In this document: piece after piece, positions 15,178 to 20,833 of the stretch
How the letters are laid out: each line of letters opens with the position of its first letter
How positions within the stretch are numbered: position 1 is the stretch's first letter
Assembly (NCBI GenBank): GCA_036522595.1
Contig: DATDFL010000120.1
Span: forward strand, 1 to 20,833
Source of the DNA: AC-32 sp036522595
GTDB lineage: Bacteria > Actinomycetota > Thermoleophilia > Gaiellales > Gaiellaceae
Reading direction: 5' to 3'
Length of the DNA stretch: 20,833 nt
Notes under the pieces: model-generated
Database searches by the model: none
What the model was told of the DNA's origin: nothing
Seen by the model: only the letters and a program-made list of their open reading frames with translations
Program-made: the position numbers and the translations under genes

Positions 15178-16320
15178 ATGTCGAGCATCGTCCTGAGCGG
15201 CATGCTTGCAGCGGACCCTCATCAGGGTGGTGCGACGTGGGCGGTCCTTCAGTACGCGCTCGGGCTCACTCGGCTGGGACACAAGGTCATCCTCGTCGAT
15301 CCCGTCTCGACCGAAGCGATCCGCCCGCAGGGGGCCAGCCTCGGCGAGTCCGAAAACGCCGCGTACTTTCGCCGGGTGAGAGCCGAGTTCGATCTTTCTC
15401 AGGCAGCTCTTCTGCTCGCGGGCACTCAGGAGACGGTCGGCATCTCCTATCCGGAGCTCCACACGCACGCACGCTCCGCGGACATCCTCCTCAACATCAA
15501 TGGCCTGCTAGCCGACGAGGAGCTGCTCGCGGCCATTCCGGTTCGCGTCTACCTGGACCTCGACCCCGGCTTCAACCAGCTCTGGCACGCCACGCAGGGG
15601 ATCGATCGCCGTTTTGCAGGTCACACGCACCACGTCACGATCGGGACGGGCATCGGTGAGGAATGGTCGCCCGTGCCCACGTGCGGGATCGACTGGGGAA
15701 AGACCTTTCAGCCGATCGTTCTCTCGGAGTGGCCGGTCGCGGACGGCATCGTTAACGACGCGCTGACGACCATCGGCAACTGGCGCGGGTATGGCTCGTT
15801 CGAGCACGAAGGCGTTTTCTACGGTCAAAAGGCCCACTCGCTGCGCGAGCTCATCACGCTGCCCACCAGGACGGACGAGCAGTTCCTGCTTGCCCTCGCG
15901 ATTCATCCCGACGAGACGAAGGATCTCCAGGCTCTCGACGCCAACGGCTGGCGGCTCGTCGACTCGGCAAAAGTGGCCGCAACTCCGGACTCCTACAGGC
16001 GCTTCATCCAAGGGTCGAAGGCCGAGTTTGGGCTGGCCAAGCAGGGCTACGTCGCCGCTCGGTGCGGCTGGTTCAGCGAACGCAGCGTCTGCTACCTGGC
16101 GTCCGGGCGACCCGTCATCGCGCAGGAGACCGGTTTCAGCAGGTTTCTGCCCACGGGCGAAGGGCTGTTCGCGTTCACGACCGAGGATCAGGCGCTCGTC
16201 GCAATCGACGAGCTGCGCGGCGACTACCGGCGCCATGCGAACGCAGCCCGCACAATCGCCGAGGAGTACTTCGACTCCGATCGAGTCCTGACGAGGTTGC
16301 TCGAGCGAGTGATGGCATGA
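15178..16320 (+). CDS. GT-B-like putative glycosyltransferase, paralog D of four
   Basis: 380 aa. Same family: SSIVLSGMLAADP start, ILLNINGLL, VYLDLDPGFNQLW (124-136; DLDPG instead of DIDPG), TIGTGIG, TTIGNWRGYGSFEHEG, LALAIHPDE, and GWFSERSVCYLASGRPV (297-313) followed by QETGFSRFLPTGEGLFAF. It differs from C enough (for example AHSLRELITLP for AHEFRKFVELP) that the tandem pair is not a fresh duplication. Its stop overlaps the start of the following membrane protein gene as ATGA. The role is inferred from family context as for the other paralogs. Confidence 0.75.
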   Translation: MSSIVLSGMLAADPHQGGATWAVLQYALGLTRLGHKVILVDPVSTEAIRPQGASLGESENAAYFRRVRAEFDLSQAALLLAGTQETVGISYPELHTHARSADILLNINGLLADEELLAAIPVRVYLDLDPGFNQLWHATQGIDRRFAGHTHHVTIGTGIGEEWSPVPTCGIDWGKTFQPIVLSEWPVADGIVNDALTTIGNWRGYGSFEHEGVFYGQKAHSLRELITLPTRTDEQFLLALAIHPDETKDLQALDANGWRLVDSAKVAATPDSYRRFIQGSKAEFGLAKQGYVAARCGWFSERSVCYLASGRPVIAQETGFSRFLPTGEGLFAFTTEDQALVAIDELRGDYRRHANAARTIAEEYFDSDRVLTRLLERVMA

Positions 16321-16760
16321 GGCCGAGCGCGAGACTCCTCTGGACGAGTGGGGCTGCGTTTGGCTTCAGCCTCTTCCAGAACGCGCACCGGTGGGCGGTC
16401 GAGGACGAGATCTCCGGAGTGAGTGTGGTAGCCGTTCTGGCCGTCGCTTTCCTCTTTGTGTGGTGGGCGCGATGCCTGCAGGACGCAGGTCGGGGCGAGG
16501 GAGCACCGCTCCCCGGGTTGCTCGTGCTCGCCGCCGGCTGGTCGTTTGCCGCGTTCGGGGTCGGAGCGCTTGCCAAGTGTCGTCTGACGTGCAGCCGGTA
16601 CGAGTTGTTCGCCCCGGTCGGGAACACCGCGCTCGGCGCAGCCGCGGTTGGCGCGAGCTGGTGGGCGATTCGCCGCCACCCGTCGCCGGTCCCTGCTCGG
16701 GCCGGCGTCATCTCCGCGGTACTCGTGCTCGCCGCGCTGACGCTCAGGGCGCTGACGTAG
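16317..16760 (+). CDS. Small integral membrane protein, about four TM segments
   Basis: 147 aa. Starts at an ATGA overlap with paralog D. Hydrophobic stretches lie at about 36-51 (VSVVAVLAVAFLFVWW), 67-86, 100-118 and 128-143, joined by short basic loops (WARCLQD, AIRRHP). Two cysteines (KCRLTC, 88 and 92) sit in a loop between the second and third segments. No family is recognised and it is too small for a polymerase or flippase; it may anchor or assist the operon's enzymes at the membrane. The GTG of the kinase gene follows its stop after 2 nt, so it is clearly embedded in the operon. Confidence 0.7.
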   Translation: MRPSARLLWTSGAAFGFSLFQNAHRWAVEDEISGVSVVAVLAVAFLFVWWARCLQDAGRGEGAPLPGLLVLAAGWSFAAFGVGALAKCRLTCSRYELFAPVGNTALGAAAVGASWWAIRRHPSPVPARAGVISAVLVLAALTLRALT

Positions 16761-16762
16761 GC

Positions 16763-17608
16763 GTGAAGCTCGGCGACACGCTCGAGGAGCTCCTCGATGC
16801 TGCGGTCGTGCGTCTCGACCGACGTCCCTACGCCTACGAGACGAGTCATCCTCTCGAAGAGCTCGAGGTCGAGCTCGAGGACGGCCGAACTCTGTGTCTG
16901 CTCCGCAAGGACCTCGGGACTGCGCCGGCGAAGAGGCCCTCCTTCCTCCACGACCCTGCTCGGGAGATCGAGATCTATCGGTGCGTGCTGGAGGCGCCCG
17001 ACCTCAGGACGGCCAAGTTCTACGGGGCTGCGGACAAGCAGCTCTACATCGAGAAGGTCGAGGGGAGCGAGCTCTGGCAGCATGGTGAGCTGGAGGCGTG
17101 GCAACGGGCGGCACGCTGGCTCGCCGGGATGCATGCCGCACTCGGAGATCAGACCGATCAGCCGCATCTGCTCCGGTACGACCGCGACTTCTATCGCCTG
17201 TGGCTTGCTCGCGCCGAAGCGATCTCAGGCGATCTCGGCTTGGTTGCGAGCATCTACGAGGACGTCGTCGAGCGCTTGCTCGCCCTCCCACAGGGTCTCA
17301 TCCACGGAGATTTCTACCCCTCGAACATCCTCGTCGCCGAGTCGCGGATCTGTCCGGTCGACTGGGAGCTGAGTGCAGCCGGCCCGCTGCTGCTGGATCT
17401 CGCGGCGCTCACGACGGGTTGGCCCGACGGCGACGTTGAAGCAATCGCCGACGCCTACGGTGAGGTCTCGAGCGAGGCGCTCGACTTGTGCCGGCTGCAT
17501 CTGGCCGTGCGCTGGCTGGGTTGGTCGGAGGATTGGACTCCTCCCACGGAGCATGCGAGGGATTGGCGCCGCGAGGCGCAAGCAGTAGCCGAGCGCCTGG
17601 CGGTCTGA
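16763..17608 (+). CDS. Aminoglycoside-phosphotransferase-fold (APH) small-molecule kinase
   Basis: 281 aa. Protein-kinase-like APH fold: ATP-lysine candidate in LCLLRKDLG (K49), acidic helix REIEIYR, Brenner motif LIHGDFYPSNIL (179-190; catalytic D183, N188) and metal-binding CPVDWE (D200). The usual APH/CHK family phosphorylates hydroxyls on aminoglycosides, choline, homoserine or sugars. Position in a glycan operon, 2 nt after a membrane protein and 14 nt before a methyltransferase, suggests a sugar or sugar-linked acceptor rather than antibiotic resistance. The GTG start is chosen because it follows directly after the upstream stop; the same frame is open further upstream but that part reads antisense-like and has no homology. 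Confidence 0.82.
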   Translation: MKLGDTLEELLDAAVVRLDRRPYAYETSHPLEELEVELEDGRTLCLLRKDLGTAPAKRPSFLHDPAREIEIYRCVLEAPDLRTAKFYGAADKQLYIEKVEGSELWQHGELEAWQRAARWLAGMHAALGDQTDQPHLLRYDRDFYRLWLARAEAISGDLGLVASIYEDVVERLLALPQGLIHGDFYPSNILVAESRICPVDWELSAAGPLLLDLAALTTGWPDGDVEAIADAYGEVSSEALDLCRLHLAVRWLGWSEDWTPPTEHARDWRREAQAVAERLAV

Positions 17609-17622
17609 GAGTAATAACGGCC

Positions 17623-18252
17623 GTGGATCGTGAACAGATCAAGCGGGCACTCGACGAGACCTTCGAGGACGCCTGGCGCGTTGGCGACCCTTGGGAGCTG
17701 GAGACGTCGGCGCTCGATCAGGAGAGCTATGCGCGCCAACTGGCGCTGGTGGGGGACCGCCATTACGGCCGCGTGCTCGAAATCGGCTGTGCGGCGGGCG
17801 CATTCACTCGGAGGTTGGCCGCACTCGCGGATCGCGTCCTGGCTCTCGACGTTGCTCCCTCAGCGATCGAACGCGCATTTCGGGACGTGCCGCCTAATGT
17901 CGAGTTCCGCGTCGGCGACGTCATGGAGCTCGACCCCGTAGGAGAGGGTCCTTGGGACCTCGTCGTCATGAGCGAGACGATCTATTACCTGGGATGGCTC
18001 TACACGTTCTTCGAAGTTGGCTGGCTCGCTGACCAGGTGTTCGAAGCAACCCAGCCGGGCGGCCGCTTCTTGATGGCGAACACGTACGGAACCAATTCGC
18101 AATCGCTGATGCAGCCGTGGCTCATCGACACGTATCGCGACCTGTTTGCCAACGTCGGCTTCAAGCTCGAAGCGCACGAGGGCTTTCGCTCAGAGAAAGG
18201 CGGCGTAGAGTTCGAGACTGCGATCTGGCTCTTCGAGAAGTCCACCGGATGA
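17623..18252 (+). CDS. NodS-like SAM-dependent methyltransferase
   Basis: 209 aa, close to the NodS length. NodS N-methylates the deacetylated terminal glucosamine of Nod-factor oligosaccharides. Matching signatures are DPWELETSALDQESYARQLA (22-41), motif I VLEIGCAAGAFTRRLA (51-66), VLALDVAPSAIERA and the diagnostic DLVVMSETIYYLG (112-124). The GTG at 17623 is chosen since it leaves a short N-terminus of family length; no strong ribosome binding site. The stop overlaps the next start (ATGA), tying it to a YdjC/ChbG-type deacetylase, so N-methylation of a freshly exposed amino sugar is an attractive role. Many NodS-like proteins outside rhizobia have unproven substrates, so the N-methyltransferase role is inference. 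Confidence 0.82.
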   Translation: MDREQIKRALDETFEDAWRVGDPWELETSALDQESYARQLALVGDRHYGRVLEIGCAAGAFTRRLAALADRVLALDVAPSAIERAFRDVPPNVEFRVGDVMELDPVGEGPWDLVVMSETIYYLGWLYTFFEVGWLADQVFEATQPGGRFLMANTYGTNSQSLMQPWLIDTYRDLFANVGFKLEAHEGFRSEKGGVEFETAIWLFEKSTG

Positions 18253-18947
18253 CGAGCTACCTGATCGTGAATGCGGACGACTTCGGCCGCAGCCCGGGCA
18301 TCAACGAGGGCGTCGCGGAGAGCCACGAGCGAGGCATCGTGACGAGCGCGAGCCTGATGGTGCGTTTCGCCGCGGCGGAAAGTGCCGCCTCGTACGCCCG
18401 GTCGCATCCGTTGCTCAGTGTCGGCCTCCACGTCGACCTGTCGGAATGGACGATTCAGAACGGTGAGTGGCGGCCGCTCTACGAGCGAGCCCCACAGGAC
18501 GACGAGAAGGCCGTGGCCGCCGAAATCGACGCGCAGCTCACCGCGTTTCGCGAGCTCCTCGGGCGCGACCCGACGCACCTCGACGCACACCAGCACGCCC
18601 ATCGCGAGGAGCCTGCGAAGTCGATCCTGCTCGAGCTGGCCACCGAGCTGGGCGTGCCGCTCCGGGACTTCAACGCTCGCATTGGGTACTCGGGGAGCTT
18701 CTACGGGCAGACCGTGCAAGGCCGGCCATTGCCGAGAGCGATCTCCGTCGAGGGTCTCCTCGCGACTCTCTCCGAGCTGCCGCCGGGAACCACAGAGCTC
18801 GGCTGCCACCCGGCCACCGCGACGGATTTCGAGTCCATGTATCTGGCCGAGCGCCTCGTGGAAGTTCACACCTTGTGCGATCCTCGGATCGCAGAGGCGC
18901 TCGCGACTGCGGAGATCGAGCTTCTCTCCTTCGCTGAGGTTGCGTAA
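18249..18947 (+). CDS. YdjC/ChbG-family carbohydrate deacetylase
   Basis: 232 aa. Family members are metal-dependent deacetylases of N-acetylated sugars such as diacetylchitobiose. Visible motifs: LIVNADDFG (5-13, metal/catalytic Asp pair), VGLHVDL (58-64, H61), the THLDAHQHAH stretch (109-118, H114/H116/H118) and ELGCHPA (183-189). Somewhat shorter than typical ChbG (about 250 aa) but all motifs are present, so it should be active. ATGA overlap with the NodS-like gene implies coupled translation and a shared substrate. No signal peptide, so it acts in the cytosol on a precursor. Confidence 0.88.
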   Translation: MTSYLIVNADDFGRSPGINEGVAESHERGIVTSASLMVRFAAAESAASYARSHPLLSVGLHVDLSEWTIQNGEWRPLYERAPQDDEKAVAAEIDAQLTAFRELLGRDPTHLDAHQHAHREEPAKSILLELATELGVPLRDFNARIGYSGSFYGQTVQGRPLPRAISVEGLLATLSELPPGTTELGCHPATATDFESMYLAERLVEVHTLCDPRIAEALATAEIELLSFAEVA

Positions 18948-18963
18948 GAATACGCCCGACCAA

Positions 18964-19485
18964 ATGTTCATTGCGCCCGCTGAAGTCCAGGATCAGAAGC
19001 TGAAGGGACGGCTGCGCGGGTACAACAAAGCTGCGGTCGAGAAGCTGCTCCAAGACGTCGTCGCGAGCTACGAGCAGGTATGGCAAGAGCGCGACCAGCT
19101 GCGGAGTCGGGTCGAGGCCCTGGAGCAAGAGCTCGCTCCGCTGCGCGACGCAGAGCGCCTCCTGAGCGGCAGTCTCTTTGCCGCCGAGCGCGCGGCAGCC
19201 GACGTTCGGGCACTGGCGGAGAAAGAGGCCTCGGAGCTCCTAGCGCAGGGGCGTGCCGAGGGCAAAGCGCAGCAGACGGAAATGGACGCGCGGCGCACCT
19301 GGCTGGAGAACGAGATCAACCGACTCGAGCTGGTCGAACGAGAACTACAGACAAGCCTTCGCGCATTCCTCCTCGCTGGCCTGGAGCTCGTGGAGGATCG
19401 TGAGGCTAGCCGGCCCGCTCAGGTGGTCGAGGTGCCGCTCTCGAATCCGGAGACCCCAGATCCTGCCCCTGTTCACGGCGGCTAA
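18964..19485 (+). CDS. DivIVA-domain coiled-coil protein
   Basis: 173 aa. The N-terminus IAPAEVQDQKLKGRLRGYNKAAVEKLL style matches the DivIVA lipid-binding domain, with the hallmark RGY at 18-20; a long coiled coil follows (about 33-135, heptad-like QERDQLRSRVEALEQEL and AEKEASELLAQGRAEG). The tail is Pro/Glu-rich. In actinobacteria DivIVA-type proteins mark poles and septa and recruit envelope-synthesis machinery. It is shorter than typical Wag31 and so is probably an accessory paralog. The ATG is 16 bp after the deacetylase stop, so it is likely the last gene of the operon. A TTG at 18940 is an alternative start. Stop is convergent with the secreted protein gene at 19550. Confidence 0.8.
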   Translation: MFIAPAEVQDQKLKGRLRGYNKAAVEKLLQDVVASYEQVWQERDQLRSRVEALEQELAPLRDAERLLSGSLFAAERAAADVRALAEKEASELLAQGRAEGKAQQTEMDARRTWLENEINRLELVERELQTSLRAFLLAGLELVEDREASRPAQVVEVPLSNPETPDPAPVHGG

Positions 19486-19549
19486 TCGCTGACTAGCCCC
19501 AGGCCGCGCCAGCCCCGCAGCCGGGAAGCTCAGGGTGACGTCACGTTCG

Positions 19550-19942
19550 TCAGCGGCCGTGGCCGAGCGCGTGCTCGTAGCCGGCGACGGCGCAGGTGAC
19601 GAGCGCGCTGTCCTCGCGCGGGCCGACATGGCGGCGGCAGCTCGTCTGCCTGAGCGCGACCCGCGGCTGAGCGCCGACGAAGTGGACGCGGGCGCGCCCG
19701 CCGAGCACCGAGTAGGTGTTCACGGCGAACCAGGTACAGCCGTAGTGCCCGGCAGAGCGGCGGTGGCAGACCACCTGCACCCCGTACTCGCTCTCGGCGG
19801 GCGCGTACGTCTTGCTCCGCATGATCGGGTTCGAGTCCGTAACCGCTTTGACGACCGCCTGAACCGCGGCGACCCGCGAGACGCCCCAGGACGCCGAGGC
19901 TCCCGGTGCGGCGAAAAGCACCAGCACGGAAGCGGCTAGCAT
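19550..19942 (-). CDS. Small secreted cysteine-containing protein, unknown function
   Basis: 130 aa from the ATG at 19942: a signal peptide MLAASVLVLFAAPGASAS with AxA-like cleavage near residue 17, then a mature part with four cysteines (C59, C69, C102, C117) that fit two disulfides. Pattern GVQVVCHRRSAGHYGCTWFAVN resembles small extracellular actinobacterial proteins, but no named family is recognised. The n-region is very short if this ATG is right; the frame is open upstream to 20101, but that would overlap the divergent lipoprotein gene and no ribosome binding site selects a start. Only 7 bp separate the two divergent starts. Confidence 0.6.
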   Translation of the reverse strand: MLAASVLVLFAAPGASASWGVSRVAAVQAVVKAVTDSNPIMRSKTYAPAESEYGVQVVCHRRSAGHYGCTWFAVNTYSVLGGRARVHFVGAQPRVALRQTSCRRHVGPREDSALVTCAVAGYEHALGHGR

Positions 19943-19949
19943 CGGTCGG

Positions 19950-20255
19950 ATGAGGCTGCGCTCGATACTCCCGATCGTAGCGCTCCTCCTCCTGGCCGGC
20001 TGCGGCGGGACCTCCCGGCCCGCGGCGACGCGGATTCCGCGCGTCGAGCGGGCCGTGAAGAGCACGCTCGAGCGGAACCTGATGACCTCGCAGCCGCGCA
20101 CCGAGCAGGGCTCGCGGTGGTCGACGCACGTGCGCCGGATCCACTGCGCGAAGACCGGCGGAAACGAGTACCGCTGCGAGGTGACCTTCGGGGACGGCTC
20201 CCACAGACGGGTGACCGCGCACGAGCGCTCGGACGGAAATGTCGTCGTCGGGTAA
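19950..20255 (+). CDS. Small lipoprotein, unknown function
   Basis: 101 aa with a clear lipoprotein signal MRLRSILPIVALLLLAGC: lipobox LAGC (15-18), Cys18. The mature region is basic and has two further cysteines (HCAKTGGNEYRC) followed by EVTFGDGSHRRVTAHE, a small beta-rich fold similar in layout to other short actinobacterial lipoproteins. No Shine-Dalgarno site; a TAGCAT hexamer ends 7 nt before the ATG, compatible with leaderless expression. Its 3' end overlaps the Tat-protein gene by 17 nt, suggesting an operon. Confidence 0.7.
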   Translation: MRLRSILPIVALLLLAGCGGTSRPAATRIPRVERAVKSTLERNLMTSQPRTEQGSRWSTHVRRIHCAKTGGNEYRCEVTFGDGSHRRVTAHERSDGNVVVG

Positions 20256-20833
20256 GCAGGGAGGGCTGACCCGGCGGCGCTTTCTCGGCGGTGCCGCGGC
20301 GGCGGGCCTGTCGGCCGCGGGGCTGTACGAGCTCGTCGACCGTCTCGTGGCTCCGCCGAAGCGCGGCCTCGCCGCGACGGAGCTTCGCCGTGAGCAGCAC
20401 GTGCTCGCCGGCCAGCAGATCGTGACGGACGAGCGGATCGAGGTAATCGTCCCGCCGCTCCACCACCAGGTGGTTACCGCGAAGCTGCGTGTGGACGAGA
20501 GCCGGGGCGCCTTGCTCGCCGCGAAGGCAGAGCTCGAGGAGGCGGTGGCCGCGCTCGAGCGCGAGCACGAGCCGAGCCCGAACGGACTCGGCGTGACGGT
20601 GGCCTGGGGGCTGCCGTACTTCCGCGGCTACGTCCCCGGCGTCGCCGAGACGCACATGCCGATTGACGAGCGGGCCTCGAAGGCCAAAGGCCGACACGTC
20701 CTGGCGCTGCTCGACGCGCGCCGCTACCCGAGCGATCCGGACGACACGATCCTCGAGGCGAACGATCTCGCCGTGCTGCTGCGCAGCGACACCCGCGAGC
20801 ACGTCACGGCGGGCGCCGACCGCATCTTCAAGC
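20239..20833 (+). CDS. Tat-exported protein, possibly DyP-peroxidase-like, 3'-partial
   Basis: The frame opens at ATG 20239 and runs off the window end (198 codons seen). The N-terminus has a twin-arginine signal: TRRRFLGGAAAAGLSAAGLY (11-30), meaning export of a folded, often cofactor-bearing protein. After about residue 55 come TDERIEVIVPPLHHQVVTAKL, GLGVTVAWGLPYFRGY and NDLAVLLRSDTREHVTAGA, whose order and pattern recall the N-terminal ferredoxin-like half of DyP-type heme peroxidases (G-G-LF, DL-VQ-ADD). The heme-ligand half would lie outside the window, so this assignment is tentative. The start overlaps the lipoprotein gene by 17 nt, and a GGACGGAA stretch precedes it. Confidence 0.65.
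   Translation, partial: MSSSGKQGGLTRRRFLGGAAAAGLSAAGLYELVDRLVAPPKRGLAATELRREQHVLAGQQIVTDERIEVIVPPLHHQVVTAKLRVDESRGALLAAKAELEEAVAALEREHEPSPNGLGVTVAWGLPYFRGYVPGVAETHMPIDERASKAKGRHVLALLDARRYPSDPDDTILEANDLAVLLRSDTREHVTAGADRIFK

Noticed and set aside
16763..17608. Antibiotic resistance phosphotransferase
   Set aside because: HGD and PVDWE motifs are shared by the whole APH/CHK superfamily; the glycan operon context argues against a resistance role.
18000..18971. 323-codon minus-strand open frame
   Set aside because: It lies opposite the NodS-like and deacetylase genes, both with diagnostic motifs; its translation matches no fold and begins inside the DivIVA gene.
19536..19543. TGACGTCA perfect palindrome between convergent genes
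   Set aside because: An 8-bp palindrome is expected by chance, it is not in a promoter position, and no second copy was noticed.
19936..20802. 288-codon minus-strand open frame at the right end
   Set aside because: The plus strand here encodes a lipobox and a Tat signal in the expected order. The minus translation ends in Ser/Arg/Gly-rich low complexity.
1..20833. CRISPR array, insertion sequence, tRNA, rRNA or phage module
   Set aside because: No spaced repeats, transposase motifs, terminal inverted repeats, cloverleaf or phage structural genes were seen.

Overview
The window is about 20.8 kb of GC-rich, densely packed bacterial DNA. It uses many GTG and TTG starts, overlaps genes by ATGA or TTGA, and several genes lack a Shine-Dalgarno site but have a -10-like hexamer 6-8 nt before the start codon, which suggests leaderless mRNA. 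A DivIVA-family protein, the codon composition and actinobacterial-looking exported proteins point to a high-GC actinobacterium, perhaps the Thermoleophilia/Solirubrobacterales group. That placement is an inference; no rRNA or tRNA is present to confirm it. No intergenic stretch exceeds about 130 bp, and I see no insertion sequence, CRISPR array, tRNA or integrase.

Most of the window is a glycan biosynthesis and decoration locus. Plus-strand operon 1 (2-3992): a WbsX-like protein with two tandem domains (5' end outside the window), a PAPS sulfotransferase, and a fusion of a thymidine-kinase-like P-loop domain to a SAM methyltransferase. It meets, tail to tail, a minus-strand gene (3989-5170) for a GT-B-like protein of an unassigned family. 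That family occurs four times here (3989-5170, 9531-10745, 14067-15158, 15178-16320) and is the signature of the locus. A minus operon (12038 down to 8339) encodes a GT2-like enzyme with an extra N-terminal domain, the second paralog and a GT4 glycosyltransferase. A second sulfotransferase (12166-13002) and a class I methyltransferase (13020-14000) follow.

Plus-strand operon 2 (14067-19485) holds paralogs three and four, a small membrane protein, an APH-fold kinase, a NodS-like methyltransferase, a YdjC/ChbG-type deacetylase and a DivIVA-like coiled-coil protein. Together these could build a surface glycan or glycolipid carrying sulfate, methyl, phosphate and possibly N-methylated amino-sugar groups. 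No polymerase, flippase, ABC exporter or NDP-sugar pathway gene is visible, so those must lie elsewhere.

Between the glycan blocks (5255-8272) are three exported proteins of unknown function: a 540-aa secreted protein followed by a strong terminator, and a minus-strand pair (a secreted protein with a C-terminal carboxypeptidase-regulatory-like domain, and a lipoprotein). The right end (19550-20833) leaves the glycan theme: a small cysteine-containing secreted protein, a small lipoprotein divergent from it by only 7 bp, and the start of a Tat-exported protein that may be DyP-peroxidase-like and runs off the window.

The best candidates for something undescribed are the kinase-methyltransferase fusion, the fourfold GT-B-like family, and the deacetylase/NodS-like/sulfotransferase set, which resembles Nod-factor decoration chemistry in a non-rhizobial setting.
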